DNA from: Stachybotrys elegans | Lineage: Eukaryota; Ascomycota; Sordariomycetes; Hypocreales; Stachybotryaceae | Assembly: GCA_020746835.1 (NCBI GenBank) | Contig: JAGPNK010000059.1 | Span: 1-15,318, forward strand | Direction: 5' to 3' | Length of the DNA: 15,318 nucleotides | In this document: piece by piece, positions 8,675 to 15,318 of the stretch | Layout of the letters: every line of letters starts with the position of its first letter | Position numbering within the stretch: position 1 is the first letter of the stretch | Notes under the pieces: generated by a model | Databases searched by the model: none | Told to the model about the DNA's origin: nothing | Seen by the model: only the letters and a program-made list of their open reading frames with translations | Translations under genes and position numbers: made by a program

Positions 8675-10054
8675 ATGCCCTCACAGACCATGCCTTCGGA
8701 GTCAAATTTCACGATTACATACATGCTCAAAAATTCTGGGGACAAAACGAATTTTGGTATCACAATCGAGGGTCTCGACCTCAATGACATTTCTGGTGAG
8801 ATCCCATGATCTGTCGTGGATACCAACTTACAACTATCAGATGCGGATGTCAAGGCTCTTTCAGATGCTATTTGGACTCACAAGGTATGGTGCCTAGCCA
8901 CACCATAGCTGGTAAATAACCTTGCCAGGTCGTCGTCGTCAAAGGACAGAAGGATCTCCATCCGACCAAGCAGTGGGAACTGGTCACTCGTTTTGATCCC
9001 GAATCGCCACAAGTACACTCCCATGGTGATTTGAAAACCTTTGCCAAGCAGGGTGGTGTGCTTTCGGTTAGTATTGCTTCGAGTCGTTAGCAACGCCTGG
9101 CCACTAATAAAGAAAAGGCTGGGCGAGAGGTGACCGGCATTCCGGGAGCTGAAAACGTCCGCCTGATCGGGAAAGGGTTTCAGGGAGAGGATCACTATGG
9201 CATAAAGAATATGAACATTTTGCGGTGCCTCTCCAACGACTTCCACGCCGACAAGCTTTCCGACGAGGACTTCCGGGCAGGAAACAGCCGTTTCCAGCGC
9301 TGGCATATGGATGCACCTCTGTATGGCAAGGAGCCCGCGTGGTTTACAACTCTACGCTGCATCAAAAGGCCCACAGAGCCAGAGATGAACATCCGATGGG
9401 ATGACGGGAGCGGGCTGTCGATGAAGAGCGAACCTGGCCTGACTGCCTTCTTCAGCAATGTCCAGGCTTATGAATTAATGACCGAGGAGGAACGAAAAGT
9501 CGCTGACCATTCATGGGTCGAGTATGCACCGCTTCCCTACGTCTGGATCAGTAAATGCAGTGGAAGAGCGAATGGACTCGGTCTTGAAACCGAGGGCAAG
9601 GAGTTGTCAATTGAAGAGCTTGGGGAGTATGACGAAGATAGCGTCAAGCGATACCCTATGGTATGACGGCTACCTCTCTACATGAAGCATACTGACTCCC
9701 CGTGTCTAGGTTTGGGTAAACCCAATCACGGGAGAACGCGCATTCCAGGTCCACGGAATCTGTGCACGCAAGCTGTATCTCCGATCATCCACGGACGAAG
9801 AGCCTCATGTTATTGAGAATGTGGAGGAGATCCGAGCTTTTCTGAAACCAATCCAGGAGAGGGTTCTGAAGCCCGAGTACATCATGTTACCGAAGATGGA
9901 AGAAGGTGATATCATCATGTGGGCCAACTACATGATATTTCACACGGCTGTGGACTATCCCATCGAGTTTGGACCAAGGACGATGCATCAGGCCAATATC
10001 GGAGGCAGCATTGGCCCTGCCCAGATGGGCTTATTTGAGATCCCTGCAGCATAG
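8675..10054 (+). CDS. Fe(II)/2-oxoglutarate-dependent dioxygenase, TauD family, XanA-like, 396 aa
   Basis: Predicted to couple oxidative decarboxylation of 2-oxoglutarate to hydroxylation of a small substrate. Overall motifs resemble fungal xanthine dioxygenase (XanA, xanthine to urate), but the true substrate is unknown. Exons are 8675-8795, 8841-8884, 8929-9066, 9118-9660 and 9710-10054. The four introns are 44-51 nt, with GTGAGA, GTATGG, GTTAGT and GTATGA donors. Joined, they give one frame ending in TAG. Iron ligands are H164 and D166 in RWHMDAPLY and H360 in MIFHTAVDYP. The likely 2-oxoglutarate-binding Arg is R372 in FGPRTMHQANIGG. Also present are the N-terminal VVVVKGQ strand, the WDDGSG segment, YAPLPYVWIS and GLGLETEG. 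An in-frame TGA at 8807-8809 lies inside intron 1 and is not a lesion. The start chosen is the ATG directly preceding the domain; an in-frame ATG five codons later (8690) is possible. The gene seems intact, and the TCGGCCGA array upstream suggests specific control. Confidence 0.92.
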
Positions 10055-10559
10055 GGACACCGGCCTGTGAGACAAAGGAAGGGATAGTGAGAGTTGATTC
10101 CTAACTATGATTAAGACTAAATATAACCGACTTGACAATATTTCTCCACCCAGCACCCACGACCCGTCTCAAGGCTGCAAAGCTCACCACTGCTACGATG
10201 AGACGACGAACAAAAGATTGATTGACTCGATGCTGCCGAGATACAGTTGAGAAGGAATTTCGCATCAACTTTGGTAAGCAAAATCCGGTTCCAGGCAGAC
10301 CTCTCGCAGCCGATATTCGGACCGAGTTCCAGTGACTACGACTGTGTTTCATCAAAGATGGCCATCATTCTCCACACAGTGGCCAACCTATCCCTATCCC
10401 CTTTGTTTCTCAGTTACCAGGGAGCCCGATTCGCGTCCGACACGCACCAGCTCAGGATCTTCATGTTGTAATATCAGCGCGTCAACAAGTGGGCGTGCCA
10501 GGAGAACCTCCGGAATCTGGTGAACTACAACATCTCACAGTCTCACTAGCTAACCGCGG
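10055..10559. other. Region between convergent genes, no gene supported
   Basis: This contains the dioxygenase 3' flank (an AT-rich AAATATAA near 10119 could serve in polyadenylation) and DNA where the lost remainder of the aldo/keto reductase would be expected. Several short frames are open on both strands (for example 10101-10355 on the minus strand, and frames near 10400-10550), but none shows AKR or other recognisable similarity. I found no continuation of the reductase here, so its 3' part is deleted or replaced rather than only frameshifted. Confidence 0.5.
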
Positions 10560-11013
10560 TTACGGCAGAGCAAGGCCATCGCATCCGACATGATGCTCGG
10601 CACAGCTCGCAGTGCGGATTGCAGGGGGGGGGGGGCAATTCGGCTGGGTTAACTGGCCGGGGGACCCGTCAATTGCATGGGTTTCGGGATTGACTCCTCC
10701 CTTGATGCAGAGAATGACCTTGTCGGCATCCTCAGGATACTTCTCAAAGTAACGCTCCAACAACGTAAGACTATTGTAGTGCGGAGATCCGTAGTTCTCG
10801 CCACCGTTCCAACAATTGCCTGTTTTTTAAGTCAGCGACTTCGTTGGGGAAGAGACCAGAGTGAAGTAATGAGATAATGGACTGACATCCCTGCTCTAAG
10901 GCACTTCGCATTGTCTCAAAGGCCTGCTCTTGGGAGCAGGGCTTCTCTCGCCAGGTGAGACCCATGAGGCCGAAGCCTATCGGGCCAGACTCTTTGCCAA
11001 GAAGCTGGAGCAT
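10560..11013 (-). pseudogene. Truncated aldo/keto reductase (pyridoxal-reductase-like), N-terminal part only
   Basis: Minus-strand exons 11013-10887 and 10819-10560 flank a 67-nt intron (GTCAGT donor, CGCTGACTT branch site, CAG acceptor) and give a 128-residue frame. Residues 1-97 match the start of the NADPH-dependent AKR family: [13 protein letters not shown], then the catalytic-tyrosine segment NGGENYG (Y52), then LLERYFEKYPEDADKV, and the catalytic lysine region IKGG (K82). Fungal members typically have about 330-350 residues. Similarity stops after DGSPG (near 10660). The remaining 31 residues are unrelated and cross a 12-base G/C homopolymer before a TAA. The rest of the barrel, including the NADPH-binding C-terminal half, is missing, so it cannot be an active reductase. 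The ORF-finding start could be extended to a TTG at 11019, but ATG 11013 fits the family. It converges on the dioxygenase gene. Confidence 0.85.
10624..10635 (+). repeat. G12 homopolymer
   Basis: Twelve consecutive G (C on the AKR coding strand) sit about 25 bp beyond the point where AKR similarity ends. Such runs are rare in this island. It could reflect replication slippage at an old rearrangement junction, or an assembly or sequencing length error. Confidence 0.9.
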
Positions 11014-11487
11014 TCTCAATCTGCCTAACGTACAACGGAGAAGTTTGGTGGATCCTAGTGCGGGAGAAACAGTGAAACTCTCGGGAAGAGTTAAAGAGCA
11101 GATCGCCCTTTATCTCACGGTGAAACCTAAGAAAGAGTGATCCCTTGTGCTATTTGGTCTATTCCTTTGTAATGAAATTGCCGGGAAGCCGAGCCTCAAC
11201 AAGAATCCACGTCCGAAAGTTCCAACGGTACAGAAGAGGTTTCGGAGGAAGACGCGGAGTTAGAATGCAGCCTAGCTGATAAAGCGGAGAAACCGGGTAT
11301 AACGGACTTAGATACTCTGACACCATAAGGTGTGGATATCGCTGTACTGTGTTAAAAGTTATTGCCTCTATAATGCACTCATGAAGCCAGCTGGCTTTTG
11401 TATAATAGTATAAAGAGGATACGGTCTTTGGTGGATGTAGTAGATAGCTAATAAACCGTACGGTGGTGTCTAGCAGAGAGTGTATTT
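11014..11487. other. Upstream flank of the AKR relic, with a coding-like stretch
   Basis: This runs from the AKR start to the compositional edge near 11480. The frame 11176-11328 (plus strand, ending in TAA) is open for 50 codons and encodes an acidic Glu/Ser-rich peptide (for example GTEEVSEEDAELE). It resembles a protein tail but has no ATG and begins just after a TGA. Another plus-strand frame (to 11140) precedes it. They might be exons of a degraded gene, but I cannot join them with a convincing intron. No known domain is seen. Confidence 0.35.
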
Positions 11488-11540
11488 TAATACTAATACT
11501 AATACTAATACTAATTTAATTTACTAATACTAATACTAAT
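11488..11540 (+). repeat. (TACTAA)n hexanucleotide repeat at the composition boundary
   Basis: The unit TACTAA repeats about four times from 11488, is interrupted by a TTTAATT segment near 11514-11522, then resumes for two to three units. It marks the switch from the gene island to AT-rich RIP-type DNA. Confidence 0.85.
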
Positions 11541-13291
11541 TTATAATAGTAAATATTTTAATAAATAAATGTATATATATATATTAAGTTATTTAAATTA
11601 TATATTAAATAAGTTATATAAATTTATAATATATATAAATAATTATAGTCTTTCTTTTAATTTCTTTTATTATTTATAATAGCTTACATTATAATAAAAA
11701 GAAAAATAGTAGTATTTAAAATATATTTTGAATAATATTTCTTTATTTCTATTATTATTTTTAAATTTATATAGTATTTTAAAGTAAAGAATAATCATTA
11801 TATATTTTTATATAGAATAAAAATATAAAGTATATATTCTTTAAACTTTAGTATTTATATAAGCTAAAGAATAATAATAGAAATAAAAAGAATATAAATA
11901 TAAAATAAATATTCTATTCTTTTAATTATTATTAATATAAATATTAATAATAAATAGAAAGAATATAAAGAATAAACTATATATAAATATATAGAATAAA
12001 TCTTTATTTTATAAATAGTTTAGCCTTTTATTTAAGAGGAAAAAAACTATAGAGAGTTATTAACTCTTTATAATTTTATCTATTAAATCCCTTTTTAATT
12101 TCTCTATATCTTTATTCTAGCTTTTTAAAAGAACTAACTGGTTAATTATAGAAGGGTTTAGTTAATTTCTAAGCTTAGTAATAATATTATTACTAATAGA
12201 AAAGGCCCCTTTTATAGTAGTAAAAGTTACTAGAATAGCTAGATATTTTCTAGCTAATATAAATAATATAGGAAATTAAAAGGAATTTAATTTCTAGTAT
12301 TCTAAAGGATCTTTCTATAAAAGAATTAGTATATAAAGATAATATATATATATATATAAATATATATATATAAATATACCTTATAATTTAATTGGTTTTT
12401 AATTAAATATATAGTAGTTTCTTTCTTTTTAATAGAAGAAGTTAAATATAAATCCTTTTTAAAATTAAATAATTCTTTTTTAAAAGACTTTAAGTTATTT
12501 AAATTAGAAGATATTTTATTTTTTAGTTTATAATATATTAGTAATCTATTTTCTTTATAACTTTAAAGCTTTAAATAAAAGATATAACTTACCTATAGTA
12601 TTCCTTTTTAAATAACTATTAAATATTTTAATAAATATTAGAATAATAATCTAGTATATTTCTAGGCTTAAAATGTAATAATTTAAGCCTAGGGTTTAAT
12701 ATAATAGCTAAGATATAAAGTTTATAAGTATTTAAATATTTCTTTTTTAACTTTTTAGGGAAATATTTAGTTAACTTAATAAGTTCTTCTTCTATAGCTT
12801 TATAAAGACTCTTATAAAAGATATTTTAATATATAAGTTAGTATATATAGTATTATAGTATAGTAGGCACCTATATATAGAAGACTATATTTTAATTAAT
12901 AAGGTTATAGATTTAAATTCTACTAATACCTTTAATCTCTATTCTTTTTCTATCCTTTTATTAATTAATACTATTCTTAGAGTCTATTAGTTTTATTATA
13001 ATAGCTAGGCTATAACCCTACTTTATTATACTAAAGATTATATAAAATATTATATATTTAATAAATATAATAGTTATTTAATATATTATATAATTTAATA
13101 GTAAATCTCTTATTGGTTTTATAATATAATACTTTATTATATACTATTTAAAGATATAAAACTACTCTAATTTAATTAAGTATAGCTAGGCTTTATTAGA
13201 GTTAAGTATACTATTTTAAATAGTCTAGGTTAGGTATCTCTCTATTAAGATTAGTAGCTTGAAATTCTTTTTATTATATATATATATATAT
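11541..13291. other. RIP-type AT-rich DNA, unassigned
   Basis: About 1.75 kb of very AT-rich sequence that does not match the repeat family on either side. It includes a perfect 22-bp palindrome (12175-12196, half-site TTAGTAATAAT), TA-rich microsatellite runs (12342-12376) and a (TA)n tract at 13275-13291 immediately before the right-hand element. No protein-coding signal survives. It is probably one or more mutated transposons of another family. Confidence 0.6.
12849..12930 (+). pseudogene. tRNA-shaped relic (RIP-mutated tRNA gene or tRNA-derived SINE head)
   Basis: An 82-nt stretch folds in tRNA order. The acceptor arms 12849-12855 and 12924-12930 pair at 6 of 7 positions, and the mismatch is A opposite C. 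The sequence TAGTATAGTAGG (12856-12867) fits an A box and lies in a D arm with a 4-bp stem. A 5-bp arm at 12878-12894 has a 7-nt loop. A 12-nt variable region follows. A T arm at 12907-12923 has a 7-nt loop, TTTAAAT. The B box GATTTAAATTC differs from the consensus GGTTCGANTCC at four positions, every one a C-to-T or G-to-A change as RIP makes. The anticodon loop is not canonical (no T at position 33), so no amino acid can be assigned and it is not a working tRNA. Confidence 0.35.
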
Positions 13292-14466
13292 CCCCCTAAG
13301 TATAAAGTAAAACTACTTAAGGGAAAAGGGGTATTAGTAAGGTTTTCTCTTTAGTTATACTAAGGTTAAATAGATTATATAAATACCTAATTGCCTATTA
13401 TATAATATACTTAATTATCTATATCTTAGAGACTATATTAAGGCTTTAATTATACACTATAAAAACTATAGTTATGAATATAGTTATAAATAGGCTAATA
13501 GTAGTATAATTAACAAGGATATATTAAACATTATCTAGGCCTTTTAACCTAAAACACTCAGTATTATAAAGGAAGCCCTCTATCTCCCTCTACTAAAGTA
13601 ATATACTAGCTATTCCTACTATTCTAATAATAGGCTCTAAGATATAGGCCTATTGTTTAAAAAAGGCTCTAGTAGGCTTACTAGTTCTATTTATTTTTTT
13701 TTTATCTCTTTAGTTCTAGAGAGGGCCTAGGTCTAGACTATTAGGCTATTATTTAAAGGGCTTGAAAGCCCTAGTCTATTACTATTAGTAATACTGTTTC
13801 TCAGCCTTTTAGAATGGATAGACTTACCTCTGTTTGGCTGTCTCTGGCCTGGGGCTACTAGTGCCCCTGCTCTAGGGGGGTTGGTTTAGTGCCGCCCCTA
13901 GTGTTTTAGTTTGTATTCTCTATTAAGGATATAGAGCTGCTGTGTGTAGGTTATTAATAATAAAGATTTTAGTATATAGATAGAAGGAAGAGAAAGAGAG
14001 AGATATATAATAGAGGGGCAAAGGCCTTCTTATATATATCTTTTAAACTCTATTCTAGGGCTAGGCCTTATATAATTATATATTTCTAGCCTAATATAGC
14101 TATAGTACTATCTATAGCTATAGCTATTATATACCTAAGGACTTCTACTAGAATCGCAGTATATTACCTTTAAGGCTAGCCTTATTAGAATATATATAAA
14201 AGCTAGATAAACAGGCTAATAAACGGTATATATATACATTAAGGCTAGTCTACTAACTATCGGTCTTTCTAACTATATATACTTATACTTACTATTACTA
14301 CTACTATTATAGCCCTCTTATTATTCTTTAGCTCTAGCTAATAGAAAATATTATTTAATAATCCCTTTATTATTTAATACTATTCTTTAGTTCTATAGGT
14401 AATAAGGCTACTATTGTTTATATATACTATTATTCTTTTTTCTATACTAAACATATCTACTATATT
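13292..14466 (+). mobile_element. RIP-degraded repeat family, copy 4 (plus orientation)
   Basis: It starts with CCCCCTAAGTATAAAG, the same terminus as copy 3 at 2818, directly after a (TA)n run. It then follows that copy through ATTAAGGCTTTAATTATA (13439), ACATTATCTAGGCC (about 13528), the block near 13770-13830, TCTAGGGCTAGGCC (14051) and on to the TACTATATTATA end (14459). The stretch 13795-13960 has clearly higher GC and retains CTGTCTCTGGCCTGGGGC-type sequence, so it has escaped much of the mutation seen in copies 1 and 2. No coding capacity is visible. Confidence 0.8.
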
Positions 14467-14469
14467 ATA

Positions 14470-15318
14470 TATATATATAATATAGTAAGTATATTTAGTA
14501 TAGAAAAAAGAATAATAATATATATAAATAATAGTAGCCTTACTATTTATAAAACTAAAGAATAATATTAAATAATAAAGGGATTATTAAATAATATTTT
14601 CTATTAGCTAGAGCTAGAGAATAATAAAAGGGCTATAGTAATAGTAGTAATAGTAAAAGTATATATAGTTAAAGGGACTTATAGTTAGTAAACTGGCTTA
14701 ATATATATATATACTATTTATTAGTCTATTTATCTAGCCTTTATATATATTTTAATAAGGCTAGCTAAAAGTACTATTATTATATAATAGCTATAGCTAT
14801 AAATAGTACTATAGCTATATTAAGCTAGGAATATATAATTTAATATATAAGGCCTAGCTTTAAAATAGAGTTTAAGAAATATATATAAAAAGGCCTTTAT
14901 CTCTCTATTATATATTTCTTTTTTTCTTTTTCTTTTATAATTAAAATCTTTATTATTAATAATAATTATATACTAATAGCTCTATATTTTTAATAGAGAA
15001 TATAAACCAAAATGCTAGAGGTAGTATAACCCCTTTAGAGTAGGGATACTAGTAGTCTATTTAGGCTAAAAATAGTTAAATAGAGATAAGTCTATTTATT
15101 TTAAAAGACTAAGGAATAGTATTGCTAATAATAATAGACTAGGGCTTTTAAGTCTTTTAAATAATAGTCTAATAGTCTAGATTTAAACTCTCTCTAAAAT
15201 TAAAAAGATAAAAAGAAGGTAAATAAAACTAATAAGCCTACTAGAGTTTTCTTTAAATAATAGGTTTATATTTTAGAGTCTATTACTTAGTAAAGGAATT
15301 TAAGTATTTTAGACTTTA
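14470..15318 (-). mobile_element. RIP-degraded repeat family, copy 5 (minus orientation, runs off window)
   Basis: Reading away from a short (TA)n centre near 14463-14480, this is the reverse complement of copy 4. TAGTATAGAAAAAAGAATAA (about 14497) mirrors the region near 14440. CTAGAGCTAGAGAATAATAA (about 14608) mirrors about 14330. The block at 14775-14900 mirrors 14020-14130. The block at 15110-15190 mirrors 13730-13830. With copy 4 it forms an almost spacer-free inverted repeat with arms of at least 850 bp. Its outer end is beyond the window. Confidence 0.82.

Noticed and set aside
8807..8809. In-frame TGA early in the dioxygenase
   Set aside because: It lies within a 45-nt GTGAGA...CAG intron whose removal restores the conserved LNDISDADVKALSDAIW context, so it is not a nonsense mutation.
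8878..9306. 142-codon minus-strand frame opposite the dioxygenase
   Set aside because: It overlaps TauD coding exons on the other strand and has no motifs of its own.
10101..10355. 84-codon minus-strand open frame that could have been the rest of the AKR
   Set aside because: It has no AKR motifs, and neither do other frames in the region, so it is not the missing half.
11488..11540. Regular hexamer repeat as a CRISPR-like or satellite array
   Set aside because: It is a short simple-sequence repeat with no spacers in a eukaryotic AT-rich context.

Overview
The window looks like nuclear DNA of a filamentous ascomycete (Pezizomycotina). Genes are interrupted by short (44-67 nt) GT-AG introns with CTAAC/CTGAC-like branch sites, and the protein families are typical of fungal accessory genomes. 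The sequence is sharply bipartite. About 1-4600 and 11488-15318 are extremely AT-rich, depleted of CA/TG and CG dinucleotides and rich in TA, which is the footprint of repeat-induced point mutation (RIP). Between them is a roughly 6.9 kb island of normal composition that carries the genes.

The AT-rich flanks are built mostly from one repeat family present in five copies in both orientations: 1-1090 (+), 1748-2817 (-), 2818-4344 (+, bounded by inverted ends of roughly 170-210 bp), 13292-14466 (+) and 14470-15318 (-, running off the window). Facing copies form inverted repeats with arms of about 0.85-1.1 kb. The spacer is about 660 bp on the left and nearly zero on the right, a foldback-like or very-long-TIR DNA transposon architecture. 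I see no intact transposase. Between the right-hand copies and the island (11541-13291) is unassigned RIP-degraded DNA containing a tRNA-shaped relic at 12849-12930.

The island holds, left to right: a coding-like remnant (4623-4745); an apparently intact five-exon short-chain dehydrogenase/reductase (5458-6493, 271 aa); a minus-strand orphan C-terminus of a berberine-bridge-type FAD oxidase (6843-6995); a three-exon membrane protein of the fungal rhodopsin-like domain family lacking its N-terminal helices (7049-7952, 261 aa); a promoter region with an array of TCGGCCGA palindromes (8261-8569); an apparently intact five-exon Fe(II)/2-oxoglutarate dioxygenase of the TauD family resembling xanthine dioxygenase XanA (8675-10054, 396 aa); and a minus-strand truncated aldo/keto reductase (10560-11013) that loses family similarity just before a G12 run.

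An SDR, a TauD dioxygenase and relics of a BBE oxidase and an AKR, side by side and enclosed by RIP-mutated transposons, suggest a decaying accessory or secondary-metabolism locus, possibly subtelomeric. No core synthase is present in the window, so joint function of these genes is inference. No bacterial features, CRISPR array or rRNA were seen. Splice models are my own readings, supported by frame continuity and family motifs.
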